A DNA stretch of 64,000 nt from Aliarcobacter sp. (GCA_028689025.1 JAQTXA010000008.1:42796-106795); one strand, 5' to 3'. Positions 9,438-21,256 are shown, numbered from the stretch's first letter. A program made the numbers and translations. Notes: generated by a model from the letters alone, not told the origin.

Positions 9438-10154
9438 ATGAAAAAATTTCTAAGTTTTATTTTGTTGGCATCTTATTTATATGCTGAAGATTTTTCGGCA
9501 AGAGCAGTTATTATTTCACTTGATAGAACAATTTTATCAAGTGAAATAGCTGGTGAGATAATTGAACTTTCTAAATATGAGGGAGATTCTTTTAAAAAAG
9601 GAGATTCTCTAATCAAAATTGATTGTGCTGTTTATAGTGCGCAAAGAAGAAAAATCGAAGTTGAAAAAGAGATTTCAAGACTTGAACATGAGAAAAACAA
9701 AAAATTAGATACTTATGGTTCTATTGGTACATTCGAAATACAAATTTCGCAAGAAAATTATAACAAGCAAAAAGCTGAGAGTGATATTGCATCTATAAAT
9801 GTATCAAGATGTAATATTCAAGCTCCTTTTGATGGAAGAATTGCTTCAAAAAAAGTATCAAAATACCAAAGTGTTAAACCACAAGATGAACTTTTAGAAA
9901 TAGTTAGTTTAGATAATTTAGAAGCTAGAGTTGTAGTACCTTCTTCTTGGCTTGTTTGGTTAAAAAAAGGTATGGATTTTGATTTGAATATTGATGAAAC
10001 AAAAGCAACTATAAAAGCTCAAGTTGTTCAAATAGATTCAATTGTTGACCCAACAAGTCAATCTATATCTTTAAGAGCTAAGCTTATAAAACCTTATGAC
10101 AACATAATACCAGGTATGAGTGCAACTGCAAACTTTTACCAAAAAAATAACTAA
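9438..10154 (+). CDS. Small HlyD-family periplasmic adaptor
   Basis: A 238-residue protein with a cleavable signal (MKKFLSFILLASYLYA) instead of a membrane anchor. Two lipoyl-like half motifs flank a short helical hairpin: AGEIIELSKYEGDSFKKGDS (about residues 35-55) and QAPFDGRIASKKVSKYQSVK (about residues 127-146). A beta-barrel domain ends with PGMSATANF. It is shorter than typical RND or type I adaptors because the coiled coil is short. It probably links an inner membrane component to the TolC-like channel. It starts 11 bp after the channel gene with an AAGG ribosome site and ends 15 bp before the adhesin. Confidence 0.88.
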   Translation: MKKFLSFILLASYLYAEDFSARAVIISLDRTILSSEIAGEIIELSKYEGDSFKKGDSLIKIDCAVYSAQRRKIEVEKEISRLEHEKNKKLDTYGSIGTFEIQISQENYNKQKAESDIASINVSRCNIQAPFDGRIASKKVSKYQSVKPQDELLEIVSLDNLEARVVVPSSWLVWLKKGMDFDLNIDETKATIKAQVVQIDSIVDPTSQSISLRAKLIKPYDNIIPGMSATANFYQKNN

Positions 10155-10169
10155 TCAAGGATTTGAGTT

Positions 10170-13100
10170 ATGAAAAAAAGAAATATGAAAAAACCAATAA
10201 TAAGCGCCCTTGAACAAAGAATTCTTTTTGATGGTGCAGCAGTTACTACTGCGGTTGATGTTCTTGATAATAGTAGTTTTACTACAATAACTAAAGACTC
10301 AACTGCTACAAATAATGATGCTACAAATAATAGTGCGGAAAATATTGTACATGAAGCGCAAGCAGTTCAAACATTTGAAAAAGATAGAAGAGAAGTTGCT
10401 TTTGTGGATTCAACTGTTAAAGATTATCAAACTTTAGTTGATGGAATAGGAAAAGATGTAGAAGTATATCTTGTTAGTTCACTTGATGAAATAAACTCAA
10501 TACTTCAAAACCAAAAAAATATTAATGCAATACATATCTTATCACATGGAAGTACAGGAGAAATAACTGTAGGAAATGATATTTTAAATAGTGATACATT
10601 AGATGAAAATACTCTATTACTTGAAACTATAAAAAACTCTTTAACAGAAAATGGAGATATTTTACTTTATGGATGTAATGTAGCAAGTGATGGAAATGGA
10701 GAAGGATTTATAAACTCAATAGCCCAAATCACACAAGCTGATGTTGCTGCTTCTGATGATTTAACTGGTTCTTCTACACTAGGTGGAGATTGGATTTTAG
10801 AAAAGAGTATAGGTGTTATTGATACAAATGATTTAAATATTGCTAGCTATGATGGTACTTTAGCAGCTACAACATTTAATTTTTCAAGTGGAACAATAGA
10901 CATAAATTATACAAACCATGTTAGACAAAATATAGGTGGAGTTGTTGTTGATGCAACTATTCTAGATTCAGGAACAAGTCCTACTGTATCAGGCGGTATT
11001 TTTACAGATAGTTCAAATCAGGGTAAAACGATGCAGTTTAACTTTAGTACACCATCTGTTGCTTCAAGTATTAAAGTTGGATATTATAGTAATACGGGAA
11101 TTGTAGGTGATTTTTCAGTTAAAGGTTATGATGGTGCCACACTATTATATTCTTATACAATTTCAAGCCCTAATGTGAGTACCACTTATACTTTAGATTT
11201 GGCAACTTTAGGATGGAGTTCTAATTTAACAAAAATTGAAGTTAATAATACAGGGGCAGGAAAAGTTACTTTTTTTGCTGATGATATTGTTATTGCACCA
11301 TCAAATCCAGCTCCAACAGATATTCAACTATCTTCGACTTTAGCACCACAAGATTTAACAGGAGCTAGAATAGCTAATATTAGAGCATATGATAAAAGTG
11401 GATTAGTAAGTTCACTAGGAAACTATCCTAGTTATGCTTATACCTATGCAACAGATACAGTTACTTTTTCAGAAGTAACAGATAGTAGTAATTTATTTAA
11501 TGTTAGTTCTTCTGGAATATTATCACTAGATAGTGGTAAATCATTAGCAAATGGGGCAACTGCAAATATTACTATTAGAGCTACAGATAGTGCAAATAAT
11601 TATTTTGATAAAACCTTTACAATAACAGGTGGCGCATATAATAGTATAACTGTTACTCCAAGTACAACAGGTACTTTTACATATAGTGGCACGACAATTG
11701 GAAATACATATACAAATACTAATTGGACTAATAATGATGATAGTTTTTATATATTAGCACCAACTGCTTCAGGATCTGATTTAAATGACCCGGAATGGGG
11801 AGATACGTTAAGTAGTGCAATCACATATGATCCTTTAAATAATGCACAAAATGTTGAATATGTTGCAGGTGCTAGTAATGGAACAGATACTTTTGTTTTG
11901 GGAAATGAATATTATGTTGTAACAGTTGGTTCTGTTGTAGATACAACTCCCCCAACATTTGATGTGACACCATCTGCTTCGAATGTAAGCTCAACTACTT
12001 TAGATTTAAGTGCAAGTTTAAATGAAGCAGGAACTATCTATTATGTAGTTGTAGCAAATGGAGCAACTGCTCCAAGTGTAGCTCAAGTATTAGCAGGACA
12101 AGACTCAAGTGGTGCATCCGCACTAAAATCAGGAAATGGTAGCGTTGCAACTACTCCTTTTACAGGAACTTACAACATCTCAGGACTGAGTTCAAATACA
12201 GCTTATGATATTTATGTAGTTGGAAAAGATAGTGCTGGAACACCAAATGTAATGACTACAGCTACAAAAGTTGATGTTACGACAGCTGGTTTATCTGCAA
12301 CATTTGATTTTGAATCAAATATGACAGGAGTTGGTACAAAAACAGTAACTCAGACTGTTTCAGGTGTTACCTTGTCAATTACTTCGACAACGATATCAAT
12401 TGTTGATTCAAGTACAACTTCAGGACAAGATATTCAAGGTACAACTACATTAAGTACGGATTATGGTACAGCTTTAGAAACACAGTTAGATTTTTCAGTT
12501 ACTGGTTATACATTCAATTTAGATTCACTAATTATTTTTAATGTAAATACTAATGAAACCTTTACATTAACTGCAAATGGACAAACTGCTAGCTTATTAA
12601 TAACATCAGGTGCTACTCCTACATGGAATATTTCTGGTTCTGCTGATGCATCAAAATTTCAAAATATTTCAAGTTTTACTTTGACAGCAACTAATCCTTA
12701 TGCAATTGATTTTGATAGTATAATTCTTACAAATATTACTCCCGCAGGTCCTACTGCACCAAGTGCTCCCAATATGACAGCTGGAAGTGATAGTGGAAGT
12801 AGTTCTACAGATAATAGTACAAATGATAATACACCAACTTTTACAGGAACTGCAGATGCAAATGCAACTGTCAATTTATATGACACAGATGGAACAACAG
12901 TTCTAGGAACAACAACTGCTAATGGTTCTGGTAATTGGTCAATTACATCATCAACTCTATCAGACGGTGCTCATACAATTACAGCAAAACAAACCGTATC
13001 AGGTCAAGAATCATCTGCTTCTTCAAGTTTATCTGTAACTATAGATACATCTACTCCTAGTGCTTCTGCAACAACTGCAACATTAAAAAATAGCACAAAT

Positions 13101-16100
13101 GCAACGGTACAAAGTAGTGAAACTGGAACAGCATATATAATTAAAGATACAGTTATTGTTTCTAATATATCAGACATAACAAGTGCATCTGATGATAACT
13201 TTAATAGTATTACAATATCAAGTGCAAACACTAATACAAATATGGCACTTTCAGGTTTAGTTGATGGAACTTATAAAGTTTATTCAACTGATACAGCTGG
13301 AAATTTATCATCTGCATCTACAAATACAATCACTATAGACACAACTGCCCCAACTTCACTAGCGGTTAGTACAAATAGTATCTCATCTTCAATCACAGGT
13401 ACAAATTCAAATATTGCAACAATATCAGCAACAGATACACACACTATAACATATGCACTTGCAAGTGGAAATGGAACAAATGATGCAAATAATTCAAGTT
13501 TTAATATTTCAGGAACAGATCTTAGAACAAGTTCAGCTCTAAGCGCTGGAACTTATAATATTTATTTAAGTGCAACTGATTCTGCTGGAAATGTAACATA
13601 TCAAGCACTTACCATCACAGTAAATAGTGGACCAACAGTAAGTACAGCAACAAGAACATATACAGACACCTCTGCAAATGACACATTCACTAATACAACA
13701 GGAACAATAAGCGCAACAGCTTCAAGTGGTTCAATTACTGGATATGGTATTAATACAGGAACAACTGGTGGGACTGATAATATAGGTGGGACTGTGTATG
13801 ATGTGTCAAAAGCAGGAACTTATGGAACATTATATGTAAAATCAAGTGATGGAAGTTATGTATATGTTCCAACAAGCAATAGTGCAATAAATGCAACTTC
13901 AACAACTGTTACCGATGCCTTTACAATAGAGGCAACTGATAGTGCTGGAACAAAAGGAAATACTTTAACTATTACGATTAATGGTGTAAATGATACTCCG
14001 ATATTAACAGCACCAAGTGCAGGAAGTTATGCAGATACAAGTGCGTATGATACATTTAGTAATACAACAGGAATTTTAAGTGCTAGTGATAGAGATACTG
14101 GAACAACATTAACTTATGGAATAAGCACCGGAACAACCGGTGGAAGTGATAATTTTGGTGGAACTATTTATGATATTTCAAAAGCAGGAAGTTATGGAAC
14201 ATTATATGTAAAATCAAGTGATGGAAGTTATGTTTATGTTCCAAATGCAAGTGCAATAAATGCACTTACAAATAATACAACAGATAATTTTACAGTAACA
14301 ACATCAGATGTTGGATTATCTGATTCTCAAACATTTACAGTAAATATTACAGGTGTAAATGATACACCAACAGCAGTAAATAAAACAATCACAATAAATG
14401 AAGATACGCCAACACTATTAAGTGCAAATGACTTTGGATTTAGTGATGCAGATAGTGCAAGCACATTATCAAGTATAAAAATAACAACTTTAGAAACAGT
14501 GGGAACATTAGAATATTATAATGGAACAGTATGGACAGATGTAACATTAAATCAAGTAATAACAAAAGTAGATATAGATGCAAATAAATTAAGATTTAGT
14601 CCCTCTTTAAATGGGAATGGAGATAATTATTCAACATTCCAATTTACAGTAAATGATGGAACAATAGATTCTGTAAGTGCCAATACAATAACGTATAATG
14701 TAACAGCAGTAAATGATGCACCAATAGTTGCCAATGCAATAGTAGATCAAAGTGCTAGTGTATCTAATGCTTTTAGTTTCCAATTTGCTACAAATAGTTT
14801 TACAGATGTAGATACTAGTGATACATTGAGCTACACTACTCAACTTGTAGATGGAAGTGGGAATTTAGTAAATAGTGGAACACTTCCAACATGGTTGAGT
14901 TTTAACTCAGGAACAAGAACATTTAGTGGTACTCCTGCAATTGGTGATGCAGGAACTATTTATCTAAAAGTGATAGCAACTGATAATGGCACAGGCAATT
15001 TAAATGTTTCTGATATATTTTCAATCACAGTAAATAGTGGACCAACAGTAAGTACAGCAACAGGAACATATACAGACACCTCTGCAAACGACACATTCAC
15101 TAATACAACAGGAACAATAAGCGCAACAGCTTCAAGTGGTTCAATTACTGGATATGGTATTAATACAGGAATAACTGGTGGGACTGATAATATAGGTGGG
15201 ACAGTTTATGATGTGTCAAAAGCAGGAACTTATGGAACATTATATGTAAAATCAAGTGACGGAAGTTATGTATATGTTCCAACAAGCAATAGTGCGATAA
15301 ATGCAACTTCAACAACTGTTACAGATGCCTTTACAATAGAGGCAACTGATAGTGCTGGAACAAAAGGAAATACTTTAACTATTACGATTAATGGTGTAAA
15401 TGATACTCCAACTGTAGCAAATATAATTGGAAATCAAACTGCAACACAAGATAGTGTATATAATTTTCAATTTTCATCAAATGTATTTTCAGATGTAGAT
15501 TCAGGAGATACTCAAACTTATACAGCCCAATTAGTTGATAGTAATGGAAATTTAGTTAATAGTGGAACATTACCTACTTGGTTAACATTTACATCAGGAA
15601 CAAGAACTTTTAGTGGAACACCTACAAACTCAGATGTCGGAATAATTTATATAAAAGTTATAGTAACAGATGGATCAAGTGCAACAATAAGTGATACATT
15701 TGCATTAACAGTAAATAATGTAAATGATGCTCCAACAGGAAGTGTAATAATAAATGGAATACTAAAACAAGGTGAAACATTAACAGCAAGTAATAATATA
15801 GCTGATATAGATGGATTGGGAACAATTACTTACCAATGGTATGCTAATGATGTTCTAATAACTGGAGCAACAAATTCAACATATCTATTAACTCAAAATG
15901 AAGTAGATAAAGTAATAACTGTAAAAGCGAATTATACAGATGCACAAAGTACAAATGAAACAGTAACAAGTAGTGCAACAACTTCAATTGTAAATGTAAA
16001 TGATGCACCAACTGTATCATCAGAAAATATAGATGTTGTCCTTCCTTTTGGAAATAATTATGTAAAAGATATATCTACATTATTTAGTGATATAGATAAT

Positions 16101-17015
16101 TCAAACACTTTTACTTTTGAAGCAATAAATTTACCAGCAGGATTATCAATAAACTCTCTTACTGGAGTAATTTCAGGTAAACCTACACAATCAGGTGATT
16201 TTATTATTACTATAAAAGGAATAGACTCAGGAACACCAGCTATGAGCATTAGTAGAACATATAATATGTTAGTTCTACCAGGCGCACAAACGAGAGTAGA
16301 TACACTGCCTAACATACCAATATTAAATAATACTAATCCAATAGGAACTAATACAAATATATCTTTAAATAGTTTTAAAGACAATACAAATTTAGGGGTA
16401 TTAAACTATAGTGTAAATGGAGACAATGTTGATAATACAGGTGAAGGTTTCATAAAAACAAATGAAACAAACAATAGAAATACGCAAAATAATACTCCTC
16501 AAAATAATACAGACACACCAAATCAGCCTAATTATCAAACGGATAATGGAAAAGGAATGATACAATCAAATGTAAATTTAAATGTATCAACAAATGGGCA
16601 AGTATCATTTAATCAATCTAATCAAGACTCTTTTTCAGTTGTTGGAATAACAATTGAAGATATTAAAGTTGAAAATGGTAGATTAGAAATTAAAATACTA
16701 GATACAAATCTTTCTAATAATTTCATTATTACTAAAACCGATGGAACACCGCTACCTGCTGGACTATCTTTTGATCCAAAAACAGGAAGTATTTCAGGTT
16801 CAATTCCTGAAAATTTAGAGAAATTAGAAATAAGTATTAAATCTGTAAATACAGATGGAACAACTAAAATTCTAAATCTAAAACTTGATTTAAAACAATT
16901 AAAAAATAAAAATCAAGCTGATACACAAAGTTTTATAGGCTTACAAGAGCAAGTAGCATTTGAAAATCAAAAACTAGATGGTTACGGAACTTATCTTACA
17001 AAATTATTCGCGTAA
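10170..17015 (+). CDS. Giant DUF4347 / cadherin-like surface adhesin
   Basis: A 2281-residue Ser/Thr/Asn-rich surface protein. The N-terminus has no ordinary signal peptide but carries [14 protein letters not shown] (about residues 12-25), a variant of the LEPR-XLL motif of very large exported proteins. A DUF4347 domain follows (about residues 75-235: [49 protein letters not shown]). The rest is tandem Ig, cadherin and VCBS-like repeats, including [19 protein letters not shown], several GVNDTP linkers and He_PIG-type [18 protein letters not shown]. No RTX nonapeptides or LPXTG anchor occur; it ends in [15 protein letters not shown] precedes the ATG. Its position inside a TolC/HlyD/M50 operon indicates that it is the exported substrate. 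Confidence 0.88.
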   Translation: MKKRNMKKPIISALEQRILFDGAAVTTAVDVLDNSSFTTITKDSTATNNDATNNSAENIVHEAQAVQTFEKDRREVAFVDSTVKDYQTLVDGIGKDVEVYLVSSLDEINSILQNQKNINAIHILSHGSTGEITVGNDILNSDTLDENTLLLETIKNSLTENGDILLYGCNVASDGNGEGFINSIAQITQADVAASDDLTGSSTLGGDWILEKSIGVIDTNDLNIASYDGTLAATTFNFSSGTIDINYTNHVRQNIGGVVVDATILDSGTSPTVSGGIFTDSSNQGKTMQFNFSTPSVASSIKVGYYSNTGIVGDFSVKGYDGATLLYSYTISSPNVSTTYTLDLATLGWSSNLTKIEVNNTGAGKVTFFADDIVIAPSNPAPTDIQLSSTLAPQDLTGARIANIRAYDKSGLVSSLGNYPSYAYTYATDTVTFSEVTDSSNLFNVSSSGILSLDSGKSLANGATANITIRATDSANNYFDKTFTITGGAYNSITVTPSTTGTFTYSGTTIGNTYTNTNWTNNDDSFYILAPTASGSDLNDPEWGDTLSSAITYDPLNNAQNVEYVAGASNGTDTFVLGNEYYVVTVGSVVDTTPPTFDVTPSASNVSSTTLDLSASLNEAGTIYYVVVANGATAPSVAQVLAGQDSSGASALKSGNGSVATTPFTGTYNISGLSSNTAYDIYVVGKDSAGTPNVMTTATKVDVTTAGLSATFDFESNMTGVGTKTVTQTVSGVTLSITSTTISIVDSSTTSGQDIQGTTTLSTDYGTALETQLDFSVTGYTFNLDSLIIFNVNTNETFTLTANGQTASLLITSGATPTWNISGSADASKFQNISSFTLTATNPYAIDFDSIILTNITPAGPTAPSAPNMTAGSDSGSSSTDNSTNDNTPTFTGTADANATVNLYDTDGTTVLGTTTANGSGNWSITSSTLSDGAHTITAKQTVSGQESSASSSLSVTIDTSTPSASATTATLKNSTNATVQSSETGTAYIIKDTVIVSNISDITSASDDNFNSITISSANTNTNMALSGLVDGTYKVYSTDTAGNLSSASTNTITIDTTAPTSLAVSTNSISSSITGTNSNIATISATDTHTITYALASGNGTNDANNSSFNISGTDLRTSSALSAGTYNIYLSATDSAGNVTYQALTITVNSGPTVSTATRTYTDTSANDTFTNTTGTISATASSGSITGYGINTGTTGGTDNIGGTVYDVSKAGTYGTLYVKSSDGSYVYVPTSNSAINATSTTVTDAFTIEATDSAGTKGNTLTITINGVNDTPILTAPSAGSYADTSAYDTFSNTTGILSASDRDTGTTLTYGISTGTTGGSDNFGGTIYDISKAGSYGTLYVKSSDGSYVYVPNASAINALTNNTTDNFTVTTSDVGLSDSQTFTVNITGVNDTPTAVNKTITINEDTPTLLSANDFGFSDADSASTLSSIKITTLETVGTLEYYNGTVWTDVTLNQVITKVDIDANKLRFSPSLNGNGDNYSTFQFTVNDGTIDSVSANTITYNVTAVNDAPIVANAIVDQSASVSNAFSFQFATNSFTDVDTSDTLSYTTQLVDGSGNLVNSGTLPTWLSFNSGTRTFSGTPAIGDAGTIYLKVIATDNGTGNLNVSDIFSITVNSGPTVSTATGTYTDTSANDTFTNTTGTISATASSGSITGYGINTGITGGTDNIGGTVYDVSKAGTYGTLYVKSSDGSYVYVPTSNSAINATSTTVTDAFTIEATDSAGTKGNTLTITINGVNDTPTVANIIGNQTATQDSVYNFQFSSNVFSDVDSGDTQTYTAQLVDSNGNLVNSGTLPTWLTFTSGTRTFSGTPTNSDVGIIYIKVIVTDGSSATISDTFALTVNNVNDAPTGSVIINGILKQGETLTASNNIADIDGLGTITYQWYANDVLITGATNSTYLLTQNEVDKVITVKANYTDAQSTNETVTSSATTSIVNVNDAPTVSSENIDVVLPFGNNYVKDISTLFSDIDNSNTFTFEAINLPAGLSINSLTGVISGKPTQSGDFIITIKGIDSGTPAMSISRTYNMLVLPGAQTRVDTLPNIPILNNTNPIGTNTNISLNSFKDNTNLGVLNYSVNGDNVDNTGEGFIKTNETNNRNTQNNTPQNNTDTPNQPNYQTDNGKGMIQSNVNLNVSTNGQVSFNQSNQDSFSVVGITIEDIKVENGRLEIKILDTNLSNNFIITKTDGTPLPAGLSFDPKTGSISGSIPENLEKLEISIKSVNTDGTTKILNLKLDLKQLKNKNQADTQSFIGLQEQVAFENQKLDGYGTYLTKLFA
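13614..13999 (+). repeat. Intragenic repeat, copy 1 (VCBS-like domain)
   Basis: A 386-bp block inside the adhesin encodes one domain, running from [18 protein letters not shown] to INGVNDTP. It aligns without gaps with 15024-15409, an offset of 1410 bp, with about ten mismatches by eye, most of them silent. A related but diverged unit lies between them (14000-14360). Confidence 0.85.
15024..15409 (+). repeat. Intragenic repeat, copy 2 (VCBS-like domain)
   Basis: The second near-identical copy of the 13614-13999 block. Changes include R to G in the TYTDTSAN lead and T to I in the GITGG turn. The high DNA identity compared with neighbouring units points to recent duplication or gene conversion. 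Confidence 0.85.
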
Positions 17016-17034
17016 ATAAAGGACTGAATAGAAA

Positions 17035-18381
17035 TTGGAAACAAATATCTCAAAACTTCTACAGTTGGAACACAACTGTAGAAATTGTGAAAGTTTAAAA
17101 GAGCTTTATTATCAAATAGTTAATGAAACAAGAAGTTTAGTTCCATATAGCCAAGGTGTTTTATTAACTACTGATGTAACTGGTAAATATAAAGTGGTAT
17201 CAATATCAGATATAGCGGCTGTTGATTCAACTTCTCCTTTTGTTCAATGGATTGAAAATATAATAATAGATTTAAATAACAGTGAAAAAGCAAAAAACAT
17301 TTTTATTGTTGATACAAAAAATGATTTAAAAGAGATTAATCTTAAATCAATGCATGAATATTCACCTTCAAATCTTGTATATCTTCCTTTAAAAAGTATG
17401 AAAGATTATATGGAGATCAATTATATTTTACTCCTATTCAAAGAGGAAGAATGGTTAGAAAATGATGTTTTAATATTAAAACATCTTTCATCATCTTTAT
17501 CATATTTTTTATTTGCAATGAGAAGTTGTGGAATATTTCAAACATTAAAAAAGTTATCGTTTAAAAACAAATATTTAAAATATGTTCTTATTTTCATAAT
17601 AGCTTTAATGTTTTTACCAGTAAGGCTCTCAGTTTTAGCACCTTTAGAAGTTGAAGCAAAAAATCCTTATGTTGTAACTTCTCCTTTAAATGCAGTTATA
17701 GAAGAAGTGAAAATTTTTCCAAATGAAAAAATAGAAAAAAATCAATTAATAGTAAAATTTGATGATGTGGATTTTAATAATAATTATTTAGTTGCAAAAA
17801 GAACTTTAGATGTGGCAAATGCTCAATTACATACAGTTCAACAAGGAAGTTTTTTTGATGCAACACAAAAAAGCCAAATTTCTCAATTAGAAAGTCAAGT
17901 TAAACTAAAAGAGGCTGAATTAAATTTTGCTTTAGATCAATTAAATAAAACAAAAATAAATGCAATAGAAGATGGGATTGCAATTATTAATAATCCAAAT
18001 GATTGGAAAGGAAAACCAGTATCTACAGGTGAGAGAATTTTTCTAATAGCAAAACCTGAAAATATAGAATTAAAAATAATGTTACCAGTTAGTGAAGCTA
18101 TATTTTTAGAAGAAAATGCACAAATAAAAGCCTTTTTTGATAATGATCCTACAAACTCTTGGCTTGGTAAAATTAAATATATCTCATATAAACCTGAATT
18201 AACAGAACAAAATATTTTATCATATAAAATAATTGCAAATTTTGATGATATTAAAGAGAATGGTTATATTCCATCTATTGGATTAAGAGGAACTGCAAAA
18301 ATCTATTCAAAAAAAGTAACTCTATTTTTCTATTTATTTAGAAAACCAATAACTGCCACAAGACAATGGATAGGTTGGTAA
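17035..18381 (+). CDS. HlyD-like membrane adaptor with cytoplasmic GAF-like region
   Basis: A 448-residue protein. Residues 1-170 resemble a cytoplasmic GAF-type sensor (YYQIVNETRSLVPYSQGVLL, NLVYLPLKSMKDYMEINYIL), though this is judged only from pattern. One membrane segment follows (YVLIFIIALMFLPVRLSVLA, about residues 182-202), then a HlyD part: VVTSPLNAVIEEVKIFPNEK, a short coiled coil and a barrel with EARIF-like GERIFLIAKPENIELKIMLP. The start is TTG at 17035 with AAAGGA upstream; no nearby ATG exists. It follows the adhesin by 19 bp, and its stop overlaps the next start (TAATG). It is probably an inner membrane component of the secretion apparatus, perhaps partnering the M50 protein. 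Confidence 0.75.
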   Translation: METNISKLLQLEHNCRNCESLKELYYQIVNETRSLVPYSQGVLLTTDVTGKYKVVSISDIAAVDSTSPFVQWIENIIIDLNNSEKAKNIFIVDTKNDLKEINLKSMHEYSPSNLVYLPLKSMKDYMEINYILLLFKEEEWLENDVLILKHLSSSLSYFLFAMRSCGIFQTLKKLSFKNKYLKYVLIFIIALMFLPVRLSVLAPLEVEAKNPYVVTSPLNAVIEEVKIFPNEKIEKNQLIVKFDDVDFNNNYLVAKRTLDVANAQLHTVQQGSFFDATQKSQISQLESQVKLKEAELNFALDQLNKTKINAIEDGIAIINNPNDWKGKPVSTGERIFLIAKPENIELKIMLPVSEAIFLEENAQIKAFFDNDPTNSWLGKIKYISYKPELTEQNILSYKIIANFDDIKENGYIPSIGLRGTAKIYSKKVTLFFYLFRKPITATRQWIGW

Positions 18382-20495
18382 TGCTTGAACAAAAAATATT
18401 ATTACCAAAAATAAGAAATGATTTAAAACTTTTAGAAACATCTGCAAGTGAAGATGGCTCTAAAAGATGGCTAATATTTGATCCAATTCAAAATAAATAT
18501 TTTAATATAGGAATTGATGCCTTTGAACTAATTTCGAAATGGCAAAATAATATAGAAATTGAAGAGTTTATTCAAATACTAAAAGAAAAAGATTATGATA
18601 TTGACAAAGAATCTTTACAAACTTTTATAGAGTTCTTAAAAAATAATAATCTAATTTTATGTGAAGAAATTCAAGATATACAAAGAATAAAAAATGTTCA
18701 TAAACAATCAAAACAAAACATATTTAAATGGCTAATTCATAACTATTTATTTATAAGATTTCCTCTTGTAAAACCTGATAAATGGCTTGAAGAAAATAAA
18801 AATAGAATAAATTTTTTATACTCTAAACTTTGGCAAAATATTATATTTTTTCTTGGGTTTATAGGTATTATTTTTGTGTTAAGAGATTGGGAAAATTTTA
18901 CTTCAACTTTTATGTATCTGTTTACAAAAGAGGGATTTTTTTACTATTTTTTATCTTTAGTTTTTGTGAAGAGTTTCCATGAATTAGGACATGCTTTTGC
19001 TGCTAAAAGACTAGGTTGTAAAGTTCCAACAATGGGAGTAGCTCTTTTAGTTCTATTCCCTGTTTTATACACAGATACCACAGATGCCTGGAAATTAAAA
19101 TCAAAATACCAAAGATTGCAAATAGTAGTAGCTGGAATGAAAGTTGAACTATATATAGCTTTAGTTGCTACATTTTTATGGTCATTTGCACCTGTTGGAA
19201 TTTTTAAAAGTATATTATTTATTCTTGCAACAACAAGTTGGATTAGTTCAATTTTAATAAATATTAGCCCTTTTCTACGATTTGATGGATATTATGCTCT
19301 TTCAGATATAACTGATAGTAAAAATTTACAACCAAGATCTTTTGCAATAGCTAGATGGTTTATACGGAAAAATATTTTGGGATTAGAAGAAGAGATACCT
19401 GAAGTTTTATCTAATAAAAAACAAAAATTCTTCATTGCTTACGCTATTTCAACTTGGATTTATAGATTCTTTTTATTTTTAGGAATAGCAATATTAGTAT
19501 ATTATTATGCTTTTAAAGTTTTAGGAATAATTTTATTTTTGGTTGAAATAATTTGGTTTATATTTTTGCCTGTCTATAAGGAATTAAAAGTGTGGTGGAT
19601 GAAAAGAAATAGTTTAAAATTTAACAAAGAAAATAAAATCTCTTTACTTATATTTTTAGTTTTTATATTACTTATTTTTCTACCTTGGAATTCAAATATA
19701 AAAATGCCAGCCATAATTGAATCAGAAAATTATTTTGAATACTATACTCCTGAAGATGCATATATTGAAAGTATCTTTTTTACAAATGGGGAAGAAGTAA
19801 AAAGTGGACAACTTTTACTAAAACTAAAATCTCCACAATTGGAGTATAAAATTTCTCAAGTAAAAGAAGAAATTGAACTTTCACAATTAGAATTAAATAG
19901 ACAAGCAGGATTCAAAGAGAATCTAGATAAAAGATTTATTTTAGAAGAGTCATTATTGAAAAAAACAAATGAACTTGAGGGACTAAAAAAAGTAACTGAA
20001 AAGTTTGAAGTAAAAGCATCTTTTAATGGAAAAATATATCTTTTTGATAGTTATAAAGAGAAACAATGGGTAAATAAAAAAGAACCTATTTTTGTTTTAT
20101 ATGATAATACAAACTTTAAAATAACAGGTTTTTGTAATGAAAATGATTTAAATTTATTAAAAGAAAATGCAAAAAGTAAATTCATTTTTAATTCAGGAGA
20201 TTTAAGTGATATATCTTCAAATATAACGACAATTTCAAGGGTTTCTGTTCCTTATTTAGAATATTCGGAGTTGTCTTCTGATTTTGGAGGAACAATTCCA
20301 ACTAGACAAGATTCAAACAAAAGAGTAAAAACAGAACAAGCATATTATAAAATCACTATGAATTTAAAAGATTATAAGTTAGATTTAAAAAGTAGAAAAG
20401 TTGGAGTTTTAGTATCTAAAGGTGAATCTACAACTATTATTTCAAAAATTATAAAGAAAAGTATTTCAGTTATTATAAGAGAGAGTGGATTTTAA
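18381..20495 (+). CDS. PqqD-like / M50 metalloprotease / HlyD fusion protein
   Basis: A 704-residue protein from the ATG at 18381, which shares a base with the upstream stop; an ATG at 18366 is also possible. Residues about 10-95 look PqqD-like (RWLIFDPIQNKYFNIG, FIEFLKNNNLI). A polytopic M50 core carries H200-E-L-G-H204 inside a membrane segment and the third-ligand motif RFDGYYALSD (Asp302). After several more membrane segments, a periplasmic HlyD-like tail begins at about residue 445 (IIESENYFEYYTPEDAYIES, then KASFNGKIYLFDS). Families with this layout are thought to handle peptides or large exported proteins. It is the last gene of the operon, where an ABC transporter would normally be expected. 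Confidence 0.82.
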   Translation: MLEQKILLPKIRNDLKLLETSASEDGSKRWLIFDPIQNKYFNIGIDAFELISKWQNNIEIEEFIQILKEKDYDIDKESLQTFIEFLKNNNLILCEEIQDIQRIKNVHKQSKQNIFKWLIHNYLFIRFPLVKPDKWLEENKNRINFLYSKLWQNIIFFLGFIGIIFVLRDWENFTSTFMYLFTKEGFFYYFLSLVFVKSFHELGHAFAAKRLGCKVPTMGVALLVLFPVLYTDTTDAWKLKSKYQRLQIVVAGMKVELYIALVATFLWSFAPVGIFKSILFILATTSWISSILINISPFLRFDGYYALSDITDSKNLQPRSFAIARWFIRKNILGLEEEIPEVLSNKKQKFFIAYAISTWIYRFFLFLGIAILVYYYAFKVLGIILFLVEIIWFIFLPVYKELKVWWMKRNSLKFNKENKISLLIFLVFILLIFLPWNSNIKMPAIIESENYFEYYTPEDAYIESIFFTNGEEVKSGQLLLKLKSPQLEYKISQVKEEIELSQLELNRQAGFKENLDKRFILEESLLKKTNELEGLKKVTEKFEVKASFNGKIYLFDSYKEKQWVNKKEPIFVLYDNTNFKITGFCNENDLNLLKENAKSKFIFNSGDLSDISSNITTISRVSVPYLEYSELSSDFGGTIPTRQDSNKRVKTEQAYYKITMNLKDYKLDLKSRKVGVLVSKGESTTIISKIIKKSISVIIRESGF

Positions 20496-20607
20496 TTTTA
20501 TATTTTTTATAAATTAAAAAGAAAATATTAATTTTTCTTATATCTTATGATTAAAGAAATTCTTTATAATTTATTTAAAAGTAAAAATGTTAATTTTTAT
20601 AAAATTT

Positions 20608-20649
20608 AATTTGATATAAATAGAGATTAACTTCTATTTTATATCAAAT
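20608..20649. terminator. Bidirectional hairpin between convergent genes
   Basis: ATTTGATATAAATAG and CTATTTTATATCAAAT pair almost perfectly around a 10-base loop. The hairpin lies between the end of the secretion operon (plus, 20495) and the convergent Cache protein (minus, 20658), so it can terminate both. Confidence 0.6.
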
Positions 20650-20657
20650 ATTAAAAT

Positions 20658-21101
20658 TTATTTATAAAAACCTGAGCCTATGAGAATATTATTTCCAATG
20701 TTTTTTATAAAAGAACTTTTATCTGCATTTTGTTTAGTTTCAGGATTTGACCATTTATAATCTATCCATCCTTCACCCTTTGTTTTTGCAATATTAATAA
20801 ATTCTTGAAATATCATCGTTCCATCAGGAGATTTAATATTATAAAGATTTTTCCCAACAATTGTTGGATTTCCTCCATGAGCTAATGTTATTCCTTCATA
20901 ATTAATTGCAAATATATATAATGACCCTTTTACAAAATCACCTTTTTTATCATTAAATGATGACAAACACACATCAATACCCTTTTCTTTACATAGTTTC
21001 ACACCATCTTCTATCAAATTCGTAACATCCTCTTTTGTTGTTGCAAAAGCATATATTGAATTGATTAATAGAAATATACCTATTTTCAATAAAATTTTCA
21101 T
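20658..21101 (-). CDS. Periplasmic single-Cache domain protein
   Basis: A 147-residue protein with a signal peptide (IGIFLLINSIYAFA) and a sCache_2-like domain: TNLIEDGVKLCKEKG, DKKGDFVKGSLYIFAINYEG, LAHGGNPTIVGKNLYNIKSPDG and GEGWIDYKWSNPETKQ. Such domains sense small molecules when fused to chemoreceptors or kinases. Here the domain stands alone in the periplasm, as is common in Campylobacterota, and could be a binding partner for a membrane receptor or cytochrome. It is monocistronic, faces the secretion operon, and has its own terminator region shared with that operon. Confidence 0.82.
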   Translation of the reverse strand: MKILLKIGIFLLINSIYAFATTKEDVTNLIEDGVKLCKEKGIDVCLSSFNDKKGDFVKGSLYIFAINYEGITLAHGGNPTIVGKNLYNIKSPDGTMIFQEFINIAKTKGEGWIDYKWSNPETKQNADKSSFIKNIGNNILIGSGFYK

Positions 21102-21256
21102 AATAAAGTACCTTTTTTTATATAAATTTTCGATCTAATTATCATCTAACATTTAATTTTTTACTTATTAATATTTTTGTACAATAAGTGTAAATTTCAA
21201 CAAAAAAGTTTGCATCGCCCTTCAATGCTTAACAAACTTTTCTGCTTAATTTTAAG

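Noticed and set aside
13614..15409. Repeats considered as a CRISPR or mobile element
   Set aside because: The units are 386 bp, in frame, and encode protein domains; there is no short-repeat/spacer pattern or transposase.
12698..16384. Several minus-strand open frames inside the adhesin gene
   Set aside because: Low-complexity Ser/Thr/Ile frames opposite a repetitive gene, without ribosome sites or family similarity; shadows of the real frame.
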